Shown here one piece after another: positions 32,681-41,713 of a DNA stretch of 64,000 bases; the stretch's first letter is position 1; each line of letters starts with the position of its first letter. The DNA is taken from assembly GCA_035314825.1 (NCBI GenBank), contig DATFYX010000066.1:46503-110502 (forward strand). The letters are read 5' to 3'. The stretch comes from Candidatus Eremiobacteraceae bacterium (GTDB lineage Bacteria; Vulcanimicrobiota; Vulcanimicrobiia; Eremiobacterales; Eremiobacteraceae). The notes under the pieces were generated by a model that saw only the letters and a program-made list of their open reading frames with translations, was not told the origin of the DNA and made no database searches. A program made the translations under genes and the position numbers.

Positions 32681-34372
32681 ATGAGCCGTTATGCGCAGTC
32701 GCTTGACGCGTTGAGTGCGGAACTGCGCGCGCGTTTCGAACGTGCGGCGGCGCGGGCCGGCGCGGATGCCGGCACATTGCCCGACGTGGCGCTCGGGCCG
32801 GCGCGCGATCCGGCGCACGGCGACTTCGCGACCGCAGCCGCGCTGGCCGCGGGCAAGCGCTGGAAACGCAATCCGCTCGAGCTCGCCCAGACCGTGGCGG
32901 CGGACGGCATCGCGCGCATGCCCGGCGTGGCCGCGCTGGAAGTCAAACCGCCGGGATTCATCAACCTGCGCATGGCGCCGTCGTTCTGGGCGGACGCCGT
33001 GCGCGAGGCGCTCGAACGCGGTCGCGACTATGGACGCTCCGACGCGCTCGCGCAGCCGAGTCCGATCCTGCTCGAATTCGTCTCCGCCAATCCGACCGGC
33101 CCGCTCAACGTCGTGCAAGGCCGCTCGAGCTCGCTCGGCGCCACACTCGCCGCGATGCTGCGCTTCGCCGGCGCGCACGTCCATACGGAGACGTATGTCA
33201 ACGATGCGGGAGCGCAGCTCGACCTGCTTTCCGACTCGCTCTTCGCCCGCTACGCGACGCTCTGCGGCGTGCCGACGCCGGTGCCTGAAGACGGCTATAT
33301 GGGCGAAGATCTGGTCGAAATCGCTGCGGCGCTGCGCGCGCGCGATGGCGAGCGCTGGCTGCAAGCGCCCGTGCCCGAGCGGCGCGCCGCGCTCGCCCGC
33401 TTCGCGCGCGACACGATCGTCGCCCAACAGCGCGAGGACCTCGAGCGCTTCGGCGTCGTCTTCGACCGCTGGTTCTCCGAGGCGTCGCTGTACGATGCCG
33501 GCAAGGTCGATGAGGTCGTCGAGTGGCTGCTCAAGCGCGGCGTCGCCTACGAAAAAGACGGCGCGGTCTGGCTGCGCTCGACCGATTTCGGCGACGACAA
33601 GGACCGAGTGCTGCGGCGCAGCGACGGCCGGCCGACGTATCTCGCGCCGGACGCCGCCTACCACCGCGACAAATTCGAGCGCGGCAACCGCTACCTCATC
33701 GACATCTTAGGCCCCGATCACCACGGCTACGTCGCGCGCATCAAGGCGGTCGCGGCGGCGCTGGGACACCCGGGCGCGCTCGAAGTCGTGATCGCGCAGC
33801 AGGTCACCCTCAAGCGCGGCGCCGAGACCGTCGCGATGAGCAAGCGCGCCGGCCACGTGATCACGCTGCGCGAAGTCGTCGACGAGGTCGGAAAGGACGC
33901 TGCGCGATTCTTCTTCATCAATCGCGCGCCGGAGTCGCAGTTGATCTTCGACCTTGCGCTCGCCGTCGAGCAATCGGCCAGCAATCCGGTCTACTACGTC
34001 CAGTACGGCCATGCGCGCATCGCCTCGATCCTGCGCAAGGCGCAACAGACCGGGCGGACCGTGCCGCTCGAGCGGGCGCACGCGGGCGCCGACGTCGAAC
34101 TGCTCGGACATCCGGCAGAGATCGCGCTCACCCGGCGCTTGGCTGATTTCAGCCGCACCGTCGCCGAAGCGGCGCGCGCCCGTGCTCCGCATCGCCTCGC
34201 CGAGTACGCGCGCGACGTGGCGACCGACTTTCATAGCTTCTATACGGAGTGCGTCGTCCTCGGCGACGACGACGCGCTGGCGAGCGCGCGGCTTTCGCTG
34301 TGCATGGCGGGCATGACCGTGCTCGCGAACGCGCTGGGGCTGCTCGGGGTATCGGCTCCCGACGCCATGTGA
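32681..34372 (+). CDS. argS: Arginyl-tRNA synthetase (unusual HIGH motif)
   Basis: Charges tRNA-Arg. The 563 residues include the N-terminal Arg-tRNA domain, the class I core (SANPTGPL...), MSKRAGHVITLREVVDEVGK (KMSKS analogue) and the C-terminal anticodon-binding part ending TVLANALGLLGVSAPDAM. The canonical HIGH motif (HxGH) reads N-V-V-Q in SANPTGPLNVVQGR; both catalytic His are replaced. It may be lineage-specific. ATG 32681 with GAGG upstream is used; TTG 32654 is longer. Confidence 0.93.
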   Translation: MSRYAQSLDALSAELRARFERAAARAGADAGTLPDVALGPARDPAHGDFATAAALAAGKRWKRNPLELAQTVAADGIARMPGVAALEVKPPGFINLRMAPSFWADAVREALERGRDYGRSDALAQPSPILLEFVSANPTGPLNVVQGRSSSLGATLAAMLRFAGAHVHTETYVNDAGAQLDLLSDSLFARYATLCGVPTPVPEDGYMGEDLVEIAAALRARDGERWLQAPVPERRAALARFARDTIVAQQREDLERFGVVFDRWFSEASLYDAGKVDEVVEWLLKRGVAYEKDGAVWLRSTDFGDDKDRVLRRSDGRPTYLAPDAAYHRDKFERGNRYLIDILGPDHHGYVARIKAVAAALGHPGALEVVIAQQVTLKRGAETVAMSKRAGHVITLREVVDEVGKDAARFFFINRAPESQLIFDLALAVEQSASNPVYYVQYGHARIASILRKAQQTGRTVPLERAHAGADVELLGHPAEIALTRRLADFSRTVAEAARARAPHRLAEYARDVATDFHSFYTECVVLGDDDALASARLSLCMAGMTVLANALGLLGVSAPDAM

Positions 34373-34382
34373 TGGCGTGCCG

Positions 34383-35543
34383 TCAAGCGGTCGGCGAGAC
34401 GGCTGAACGCGCGGGTACGCTCGGCTGGTCCACGGTCGCCGCAGCTACGGGCTCGGCCGGCTCATCCGGGATCGCCACCGGCCTGCCGGTCAGCCATGGA
34501 TGCAGCCACAAAGTCCAGATCACTTTGAACAACGCTGCGGCCGGTATTGCCAGCAGCAACCCCCACAGTCCGAACAGCTCGCCGCCGGCGAACACGGCGA
34601 AGATGATGGCGATCGGCGAGACGCCGACGCTGTCGCCCATCACCTTGGGGACGAGGAAGTCCGTGATCTTGCTTGCGCCCATGATGATCAACGCGACGAC
34701 GATGCCGACCTTCCACGAGGTGAGAGCGCCCAGCAGAAAGCCCGCCGCCGAAGCCACGACGACGCCGATGTACGGAATCGCGTAGCACACACCGGCGATG
34801 ACCGACAGCAGCAACGCGAACGGCGAGCGGATCACGAGCAACGCGAGATACGTCAGCGCGAACGCGATCGCCACCAGGATGAGCTGGCCGACGATGAACC
34901 CGCCGACGACGCGGCCGACCTCGCGCGCGAAGTAGCGGGCTTGCGCTTGCAGGCGGTCCGGGAACAGGCTTTGGAAGGAATCGCGGATCGCCTCGCTGTT
35001 GGCGAGCAAGAAGTACGACAGCACGACGCCGAAAATAAGCACGACCAGCGTGCCGCCGATCCCGACCAGCACCGCGCTGATCGAACCGAACGCTCCCTCA
35101 AGCGTCGTCGACAGCCTGCCCATGTTGGTGGCCTCGATCTGCGAGATCTGGTTCGTCGCCACGAGCGAACCTAGATGGTGCTTGAGCCACAGCTGCACCG
35201 CATCGATGAAGCCGCGTGCCAGGTCGATATAGGCCGGCGTATTGGCGAACACCACCTGGAACTGGTCGAGCGTGGCGGGGATGATGAGCAGGAAGAAGAT
35301 GGCCGCGACCAGCGTGAGCGCCGTATAGACGACGACGATCGCGACGGCTCTGGGCATGCGGCGCGAGAGCCGGCGCACGATCGGGTTCAGTCCATACGCG
35401 ATCAGGATCGCGACGACGAACACTTCGACCGTCTTCGGGATCAGACTGAGCACGTAGAGCACGATCGCCAGCGAAATGGCGATCGCCGCGAAACGGCCGA
35501 CGACGCGCCAATTTATGGCGCCTCCGCCCTGCGCAGAGATCAT
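34383..35543 (-). CDS. AI-2E family membrane protein
   Basis: A 386-residue protein with about eight membrane helices in the AI-2E/TqsA/PerM layout: LIPKTVEVFVVAILIAYGLN, ILIFGVVLSYFLLANS, IVGQLILVAIAFALTYLAL and the C-terminal YIGVVVASAAGFLLGALTSW. Members export small solutes or exchange ions; the substrate here is unknown. The start ATG overlaps the stop of the GNAT gene (TCAT). Confidence 0.9.
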   Translation of the reverse strand: MISAQGGGAINWRVVGRFAAIAISLAIVLYVLSLIPKTVEVFVVAILIAYGLNPIVRRLSRRMPRAVAIVVVYTALTLVAAIFFLLIIPATLDQFQVVFANTPAYIDLARGFIDAVQLWLKHHLGSLVATNQISQIEATNMGRLSTTLEGAFGSISAVLVGIGGTLVVLIFGVVLSYFLLANSEAIRDSFQSLFPDRLQAQARYFAREVGRVVGGFIVGQLILVAIAFALTYLALLVIRSPFALLLSVIAGVCYAIPYIGVVVASAAGFLLGALTSWKVGIVVALIIMGASKITDFLVPKVMGDSVGVSPIAIIFAVFAGGELFGLWGLLLAIPAAALFKVIWTLWLHPWLTGRPVAIPDEPAEPVAAATVDQPSVPARSAVSPTA

Positions 35544-36016
35544 CGAGCGGCGCGCACCGACTTGGTCATCTGCACGCGCTCATCGAGGAAGCCGGCCTGC
35601 TCGTACAGCGCCTTGGCGGGCGCGTTGGCCTGCGTGACCATCAAGCTAATGTGCGACGCTCCGCGCGCGCGTGCCTCTTCTTCCGCCGCTGCGAGCAGCG
35701 CCCGGGCCACGCCGCTGCGCCGGTGCGCCGGCGCCACCGCCATATAGACGATGAACGCCTGGTGCTGCAGCGTGACGTCGTCAGTGAGCTCGAACAGCAG
35801 CATCAAGAACCCGGCGCGCTGGCCGCCACGCTGCGCGATCAGCGTCAAGCCGTCGGCGCGGTCGGCGCAAAACTCCGCAGCGCGCCGAAACGCGGTGGCC
35901 GCCGCATCTGGGCTCGCCGGACGGATCGGCGAAAGGCTCGTGCTGGCGCTTTGCTTGCCGAGGCTATCGATGAACTCGCGGTCATCGGGCTGCGCGCGGC
36001 GGATCGAGATCGCCAT
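35540..36016 (-). CDS. GNAT N-acetyltransferase
   Basis: A 158-residue acetyltransferase with the GNAT core: FIVYMAVAPAHRRSGVARALLAAA (acetyl-CoA binding RxxGxG/A) and ISLMVTQANAPAKALYEQAGF. The substrate cannot be told. ATG 36016 overlaps the GGDEF stop by one base, so the two genes are likely co-transcribed. Confidence 0.88.
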   Translation of the reverse strand: MAISIRRAQPDDREFIDSLGKQSASTSLSPIRPASPDAAATAFRRAAEFCADRADGLTLIAQRGGQRAGFLMLLFELTDDVTLQHQAFIVYMAVAPAHRRSGVARALLAAAEEEARARGASHISLMVTQANAPAKALYEQAGFLDERVQMTKSVRAAR

Positions 36017-37416
36017 CAACCCGCGGCGATCGACCGGTTGCGCCCCGCGCGTTTGGCTTCCAGCAGACACGCATCCGCCGCCGCCAGCAATTGCGCCGGC
36101 GTCTGGCGGTTTTCGTCAAGCCCCGCGACGCCGCACGAGATCGCGGTCGCGACCGGCACGCCCGTCTGGGTGACGTGGCGCAGGCGCGCGATGGCGATGC
36201 GCACCCGCTCGGCGATCGCCAGCCCATCGGCGACGTTGGTGCCCGGCAGGATGACGGCGAACTCCTCGCCGCCCAGACGCGCCACCAGATCGATGTCGCG
36301 CACCGTGCGCATCGCGAGGGCCGCGATCTCCTTGAGCATGCGATCGCCCTCGGGGTGGCCGTAGCGGTCGTTGACGTCTTTGAAGTGATCGATGTCGAAG
36401 ATGAACACGGACAACGGCGTGCCGCTCTGGCGCGAGCGGGTGATCTCCTCTGCCAGGCGGCGGAACAGATAGCGCCGGTTGTGCGCACCGGTGAGCTCGT
36501 CGGTCGAGCCGATCGAGACGCTTTGCGTGAAGATCTCGGCGTTGTCGAGGCTGCGGCCCGCCATCTCGGCCAGCTGCATCAAGACGCGCAGGTCATCGCT
36601 GCCCAAACCCTCGTCCGAGATGTCGGTGATGGCGATGCAGCCGTGGCCTCGCCCGGCCGCGCCGCTGGAGAGCGGCAGCACGACGAACGGCGGCTCGGGC
36701 GTGCGCCCGACGCGTCCCTGGCGCGGCATCGAGATCAACGAGCCTTTCTCGATCGCGGCGTCGATGAGCGCGGCATGACGCGTCAGGAACGCTTCGGCGG
36801 CGCGTTTGTCGATGTTGAGCCCGCCCTGGAACGTCAGCATGCCTTGCTCGACAAGCGCCACGAAGTACGCTCGCGCCTTCAGGTTCGTCGCCGCGCCGAC
36901 CGCGTCGAGCACCCCTTGCGCCAACGTCATCGGCTCGATCGAGCTCGCGAGCAGCATGCTCGCGTTATACAAGAAGGAAAGCTCGAGGTTCTTGCGCTGC
37001 AGCAGCGTGTTCGCGGTCTCGAGACTCGCCACGCGCGCGCGCAACGCGCGCACCGTGGCGAGCTCCGCGACGGCTTCACCGCTCGAGAGCAGCGCGCGCT
37101 CGGGCGAGATGGCGACCGATTCGAGCTGCTCGGTGTAGAAGCGCGTGAGCCGCTCGAGCACGTCGAGGAAGCTGTCTGCCAGCCGGAACTGATACGCGAC
37201 GCCGCCGTCGTGCATTGTGCGCGCCTGCGCGATGCCCAGCCGCGCGAGCGTGTCGAGCGCCTCGGCCGTTCCCGCGGCCGATGCGCCGAGCATGCGCGCG
37301 GTCTCGTCGACGGCCAGCGTGGTCATCGGCTCTGCGACGAACAGTTCGATCGCGCCGGCGAGCAGCCGTTCTGCCTCGCCGCGGAGGCTGGACAGCGCAT
37401 GGCCCGTGCGCGGCAT
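36016..37416 (-). CDS. Diguanylate cyclase with N-terminal wHTH and GAF-like region
   Basis: A 466-residue regulator. The first about 60 residues look like a winged-helix (MTTLAVDETARMLGASAAGT), followed by a coiled coil (RARVASLETANTLLQRKNLE), a GAF-like sensor (LAQGVLDAVGAATNLKARAY) and a C-terminal GGDEF domain with the active motif RLGGEEFAVILPG. RDID lies five residues before it, matching the inhibitory I-site for c-di-GMP. It should make c-di-GMP, under feedback. Confidence 0.88.
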   Translation of the reverse strand: MPRTGHALSSLRGEAERLLAGAIELFVAEPMTTLAVDETARMLGASAAGTAEALDTLARLGIAQARTMHDGGVAYQFRLADSFLDVLERLTRFYTEQLESVAISPERALLSSGEAVAELATVRALRARVASLETANTLLQRKNLELSFLYNASMLLASSIEPMTLAQGVLDAVGAATNLKARAYFVALVEQGMLTFQGGLNIDKRAAEAFLTRHAALIDAAIEKGSLISMPRQGRVGRTPEPPFVVLPLSSGAAGRGHGCIAITDISDEGLGSDDLRVLMQLAEMAGRSLDNAEIFTQSVSIGSTDELTGAHNRRYLFRRLAEEITRSRQSGTPLSVFIFDIDHFKDVNDRYGHPEGDRMLKEIAALAMRTVRDIDLVARLGGEEFAVILPGTNVADGLAIAERVRIAIARLRHVTQTGVPVATAISCGVAGLDENRQTPAQLLAAADACLLEAKRAGRNRSIAAG

Positions 37417-37482
37417 CGCGGATGCCGGATCTTCCGGAATGGCGGTCCCCCTTGTCAGATGGAGCCTAGCGCGCTCGCCCTC

Positions 37483-38301
37483 TTAGCGCGTGGCGACGGC
37501 TTCAGGCACGTAGCCGAGCCGGCTGGACAGCTGTATGCCGCAGTCGACCACCTCGGCGGCCATGTCGCGGATCTGCTGATCACCCAGGCGCGTGACCGGT
37601 CCGGACACGCTCAAGCTTGCGACCACCTGGCCGGACCCGTCGCGGACCGGCACCGCCAGACAACGCACGCCTTCTTCGTGCTCCTCGTCGTCGAGCGCGT
37701 AGCCCTGCACACGGATGCGCGCGAGCTCCTCGCGGAATGAGCCCGGATCGATGATGGTGTGCGGCGTGCGGCGCGGCATGCCGTAGCGGCGCAAGACACC
37801 GTCGGCGGCGTCGGGAGCGCCGAACGCGAGCATGACTTTGCCGCTGCCGGTCGAGTGCGCGGGCACGCGGTTGCCGAGCTGCGTGAACATGCGCAGGATC
37901 TTCGATGACTGCGCCTGATCGATGTACACGACCTCGCCGTCGTCGAGCACCGCGAGGTTGGCGCTTTCACCGATGCGCTCCATCAGGCGCTGCAAGAACG
38001 GGCGTGCCTCCAAGCGCAAGCTGAAGCGCTGGCGCATGTCGTTGCCCATCTGGAGCGCGCGGAAGCCCAGCGAGTACTTGCGGTTTTGCCGGTTCTGCTT
38101 GACGTAGCCGCGGCGGATGAGGGTGCCGAGCAGGCGGTGCACGGTCGCCAGGGGCAGCGTGACGGCTTGGCTGATCTCGACCAACCCGACCTCCGAGGCG
38201 AAATCCACCAGCGATTCGAGGATGTCCAGGGTGCGCTCGACCGACTGGACCCCCGCTCGCTCGCGGCGGGTGTGTTCTCCGTTTTGCCCGGGGTCGGCCA
38301 T
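37483..38301 (-). CDS. IclR-family transcriptional regulator
   Basis: A 272-residue regulator with the wHTH (VQSVERTLDILESL, LPLATVHRLLGTLIRRGYVK, KYSLGFRAL) and the IclR effector domain (NLAVLDDGEVVYIDQ, PAHSTGSGKVMLAFGAPDAA, GVRCLAVPVRDGSGQVVASL). It lies just upstream of, and in the same direction as, the livFGMHK genes, so it may control them. ATG 38301 is used. Confidence 0.92.
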   Translation of the reverse strand: MADPGQNGEHTRRERAGVQSVERTLDILESLVDFASEVGLVEISQAVTLPLATVHRLLGTLIRRGYVKQNRQNRKYSLGFRALQMGNDMRQRFSLRLEARPFLQRLMERIGESANLAVLDDGEVVYIDQAQSSKILRMFTQLGNRVPAHSTGSGKVMLAFGAPDAADGVLRRYGMPRRTPHTIIDPGSFREELARIRVQGYALDDEEHEEGVRCLAVPVRDGSGQVVASLSVSGPVTRLGDQQIRDMAAEVVDCGIQLSSRLGYVPEAVATR

Positions 38302-38407
38302 CGGAAACCTACTCCACCGGGCCATGCCCGGTTTTTGGATTGTGGAAATAGCCTATCACTCTTTTGGAAATAGTGTCAAGGCCGCCTGGGTCGTGTCCCG
38401 GGCCCGG

Positions 38408-39127
38408 CTAGAGCCCGAGGTAGGCGTTCTTGACGTGCGGGTCGGCGAGGATGTCGGCAGCCTTGCCGCTCAGGCTGACGCGGCCGTTCTCGATGACGTA
38501 TCCGCGATCCGCGGTCTCCAGCGCGACGAGCACGTCTTGTTCGACGAGCACGATGGTCATGCCGTCGCGGCGCAGCGCAGCGAGCACGGCCAGCAATTGC
38601 TCGACGATGATGGGCGCCAAACCGAGCGACAGCTCGTCGACCAACAGCAGCTTCGGACGGGCCATCAAGCCGCGGCCGATCGCGCACATCTGCTGCTCGC
38701 CGCCGGAGAGCGTGCCCGCGAGCTGTTCGGCGCGCTCGCGCAGTCGCGGAAACTGCGCGTACACGCGCTCGACGTCGGATCCGACCTCGTCATCGCTGCG
38801 GTGGAAGGCGCCCATGAGAAGATTGTCGTGCACCGTGAGTCCGCCGAACAGGCGGCGGCCCTGCGGCACGTGGCTGATGCCCGCGGCGACGATGCGCTCG
38901 GCTCTCCACCCGGCGATGTCCACGCCGTTGAAGACGATCGAGCCGCTCGTCGGCGCGAGCAGGCCGGAGATCGTGGCGAGCAGCGTGCTCTTCCCCGCGC
39001 CGTTGGCCCCGACGAGCGCGACGATCTCGCCCGCGCTGACCTCGAGGTCGATGCCCCACAGCACTTGCGCCTCGCCGTAGCCGGCGTCGACGCCGCTCAG
39101 CTTAAGCACGCGGACGGCCTTCCGCAT
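38408..39127 (-). CDS. livF: Branched-chain amino acid-type ABC transporter ATPase LivF
   Basis: A 239-residue ATPase: VGANGAGKSTLL (Walker A), ISHVPQGRRLFGGLTVHDNL, LSGGEQQMCAIGRGLM (signature) and LLLVDELSLGLAPIIV (Walker B). It matches LivF, the partner of LivG. The start at ATG 39127 lies inside the livG 3' end (26-base overlap). The substrate may be amino acids, amides or urea. Confidence 0.9.
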   Translation of the reverse strand: MRKAVRVLKLSGVDAGYGEAQVLWGIDLEVSAGEIVALVGANGAGKSTLLATISGLLAPTSGSIVFNGVDIAGWRAERIVAAGISHVPQGRRLFGGLTVHDNLLMGAFHRSDDEVGSDVERVYAQFPRLRERAEQLAGTLSGGEQQMCAIGRGLMARPKLLLVDELSLGLAPIIVEQLLAVLAALRRDGMTIVLVEQDVLVALETADRGYVIENGRVSLSGKAADILADPHVKNAYLGL

Positions 39128-39878
39128 ACCGCGCGCCCAGGTACGCTTCGATGACCAACGCATCGGCGACCACCAGCGCGGGCGGCCCCTGCGCGATCAG
39201 GCGCCCTTGGTGCAGCACGGCGACGCGTTGCGAGATCCCCATGATGGCTTTCATCACGTGCTCGACCACGATGAGCGTGACGCCGGCCGCGTTGACGCTG
39301 CGCAGCAGATCCATCGCCTGATCGGTCTCGTGCGGGGTGAGCCCCGCCATCACTTCATCGAGCAGCAGCACTTGCGGATCGGTCGCCAGCGCTTTGGCGA
39401 TCTCGAGCCGTTTGCGGCCCGCGAGCGTCAGCTCCGCTGCCGGACGGTCGGCCTCACTCGCCAAGCCGACGCGTTCGAGCACCTCGTCGGCGGCCGCGAA
39501 AGCGGCGCGCGACGGGCGATCCAAACCGTGGCGCCCATAGAGCGCCCCGACCGCGACGTTCTCGCGCACGCTCAGGTTGGCGAATGGCTTGACGACCTGG
39601 AACGTGCGCGCCACGCCGAACTTGACGATTTGATAGGTCGGCACGCGTGCGATGTCGTGGCCGAGCACGCTGACGCCGCCAGACGTCGGGCGCTGCGAAC
39701 CGGCCATGACCGACAGTAGCGTCGTCTTGCCGGCGCCATTGGGGCCGATGAGACCGAGTATCTCGCCGCGCGCGACGGACAGCGTGACGCCGTCGAGGGC
39801 CACCAAACCGCCGAAGCGCACCACGACACCGCGCGCCTCGACGGCAGGCGACCTGGCGGGCGCGGTCATGGCGCTCAT
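39102..39878 (-). CDS. livG: Branched-chain amino acid-type ABC transporter ATPase LivG
   Basis: A 258-residue ATPase: GLIGPNGAGKTTLLSVMAGS (Walker A), GVARTFQVVKPFANLSVREN, TLAGRKRLEIAKALATDPQV and LLLDEVMAGLTPHE (Walker B, with the LAGR rather than LSGGQ signature typical of LivG). ATG 39878 overlaps the livM stop. Confidence 0.93.
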   Translation of the reverse strand: MSAMTAPARSPAVEARGVVVRFGGLVALDGVTLSVARGEILGLIGPNGAGKTTLLSVMAGSQRPTSGGVSVLGHDIARVPTYQIVKFGVARTFQVVKPFANLSVRENVAVGALYGRHGLDRPSRAAFAAADEVLERVGLASEADRPAAELTLAGRKRLEIAKALATDPQVLLLDEVMAGLTPHETDQAMDLLRSVNAAGVTLIVVEHVMKAIMGISQRVAVLHQGRLIAQGPPALVVADALVIEAYLGARYAEGRPRA

Positions 39879-40834
39879 ATGCGGCTCGCGCGCAACTGGG
39901 CGCGCAACGCGTTGAGATTCCACGCGCGCAAGCCGCCGGTGAGATACGGCATGATGCCGCGCGGCAGCACGATGACGACGATGACGATGATGGCGCCGAG
40001 CACGACCGTATGCCACGGTGAGACCGACTGCGCGCCGAGGTATTCCCCGATCGAGCTCAAGATGAACGATCCGATCGTCGGCCCGACGACGGTGCCCGCG
40101 CCGCCGAGCAACACCATGATGATCATGAGCACGTTGAAGTTGAGGTCGAAGACGGTCGGCGGGTCGATGAAGCTCGTCCAGTACGCGTACGTCGCGCCGG
40201 CGGCGGCGGTGATCGCGGCCGACACCGCCCACGCGGCGACCTTCGTGCGCGCGGCGTTGATGCCGAGCGCGGCTGCGGCCTCTTCATTCTCGCGGATCGC
40301 GACGAGCGCGTAGCCGAAGCGCGAGCGCGCGATGTACGCGGTGAGCAGGATGCTGACGATCAGGATCGACAGCATCACCCAATAGAAGAAATGGAAGTTG
40401 CTGTTGATCGGCAGCGTCATGCCGCTGCCTTTGCCCAGCACGGGCACTTCGGCGACCAGGGCCTGCATGCCGATGGCGATGCCCAGCGTCGCGATCGCGA
40501 AATAGTGGCCGCGCAGGCGCAGGATCGGCCAGCCGAGCAAGGCGGCGAGCGCGGCGCCGAGGATGACGGCGCACGCGGTCGCGCCGAAGAACGGCCAGTG
40601 CAGCTCGTTCATGCAATACGCACACGCGTAGGCGCCGACGCCGAAGAACGTGACGTTGCCGAAACTGGCGTAACCGGCGAAACCGCCGATGAGATTCCAG
40701 CCCTGCGCCAGGCACGACATCATGAAGAACAGCGTGAGCACGTGGACCCAGTTGCCGTTGAGGTGCGGCGGCAACAGCGCCGACAGCGCGAGCAGGACGA
40801 GGATGACGACGGTGACGGTACGGCCGCGTTGCAT
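39875..40834 (-). CDS. livM: Branched-chain amino acid-type permease LivM
   Basis: A 319-residue permease with about eight helices and the LivM marks: WNLIGGFAGYASFGNVTFFG, LRLRGHYFAIATLGIAIGMQ and EAA-like RENEEAAAALGINAARTK. It starts at ATG 40834, 2 bases after the livH stop. It forms the membrane channel with LivH. Confidence 0.93.
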   Translation of the reverse strand: MQRGRTVTVVILVLLALSALLPPHLNGNWVHVLTLFFMMSCLAQGWNLIGGFAGYASFGNVTFFGVGAYACAYCMNELHWPFFGATACAVILGAALAALLGWPILRLRGHYFAIATLGIAIGMQALVAEVPVLGKGSGMTLPINSNFHFFYWVMLSILIVSILLTAYIARSRFGYALVAIRENEEAAAALGINAARTKVAAWAVSAAITAAAGATYAYWTSFIDPPTVFDLNFNVLMIIMVLLGGAGTVVGPTIGSFILSSIGEYLGAQSVSPWHTVVLGAIIVIVVIVLPRGIMPYLTGGLRAWNLNALRAQLRASRI

Positions 40835-40836
40835 CG

Positions 40837-41703
40837 TTATGCGGTCGCGCGACCGATGAGGCCGTAGGGGCGGAGCAAGAGCACAAGCAGCAGCGCGACC
40901 ATGGCCACGACGTCCTTGAAGCCTTCGCCGAACCAGAGCGCGCCGAACGATTCGATGATGCCGTAGACCAAGCCGCCGACGAGCGCGCCGGTCACATTGC
41001 CCAGACCGCCGAGCACCGCCACCACGAACGCGCGCACGAGGAACGAGTCGCCCATGTTCGGGGTGATCGCGTACGAGACGCTGACCAGCGACCCCGCCGC
41101 GCCCGCGAGCGCGCCGCCGATGCCGAAGGTCAGCGCGTAGATGTTCGCGACGCCGACGCCCGACAGGCGCGCGGCATCGACGTCCATGCTGGTCGCGCGG
41201 ATCGCGCGGCCTATCTTCGTGCGCGCCATGAACATGGTGAGGCCAAACGTGAGCGCGCAGGCGATGAGCAGCGTCCACAAGCGCACCCATGGGATCGTCA
41301 AGCCGCCTAGCGTCAGGCTGGTGCCCGAATAGGCGGTGGTGATCGAGCGGATGTCCGAGGACCAGAAGATCTGGGCCATATTGGCGATCATGATCGACAA
41401 CCCGAACGTCAACAGGAAGGTCGCCAGCATCGGCGCGCGGATCACCTGGTTGACCACGAAGCGCTGGAGGAGATAGGCGAAGACGAACATCGTCAGCATC
41501 GCGAGCGGAATGGACAAGAACGGGTCGAGGTGCATCGGCCCGACGAACAGCCAGTACGTCAAATACGCGCCGAGCATGATGAAGGCACCATGCGCGATGT
41601 TGATCACGTTCATGATGCCCCACACCAGCGAAAAACCGAGCGCCGCGGCGGCATAGATGCCGCCGATGAGCAGCCCGTTGATGAGGACCTGAAGGTAGAG
41701 CGT
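40837..41703 (-). CDS. livH: Branched-chain amino acid-type permease LivH
   Basis: A permease paired with LivM: FSLVWGIMNVINIAHGAFIM, LQRFVVNQVIRAPMLATFLL and GLGNVTGALVGGLVYGIIES. Homology demands a first helix reading LYLQVLINGLLIGGIYAAAA upstream of the first usable start, GTG 41625. In that frame there is no ATG, GTG or TTG up to the livK stop at 41714; the expected start point is ACG 41703. I show the frame to that point. The start is therefore unresolved (non-canonical start or sequence error). Confidence 0.8.
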   Translation of the reverse strand, partial: TLYLQVLINGLLIGGIYAAAALGFSLVWGIMNVINIAHGAFIMLGAYLTYWLFVGPMHLDPFLSIPLAMLTMFVFAYLLQRFVVNQVIRAPMLATFLLTFGLSIMIANMAQIFWSSDIRSITTAYSGTSLTLGGLTIPWVRLWTLLIACALTFGLTMFMARTKIGRAIRATSMDVDAARLSGVGVANIYALTFGIGGALAGAAGSLVSVSYAITPNMGDSFLVRAFVVAVLGGLGNVTGALVGGLVYGIIESFGALWFGEGFKDVVAMVALLLVLLLRPYGLIGRATA

Positions 41704-41713
41704 GGCTAGGCCG

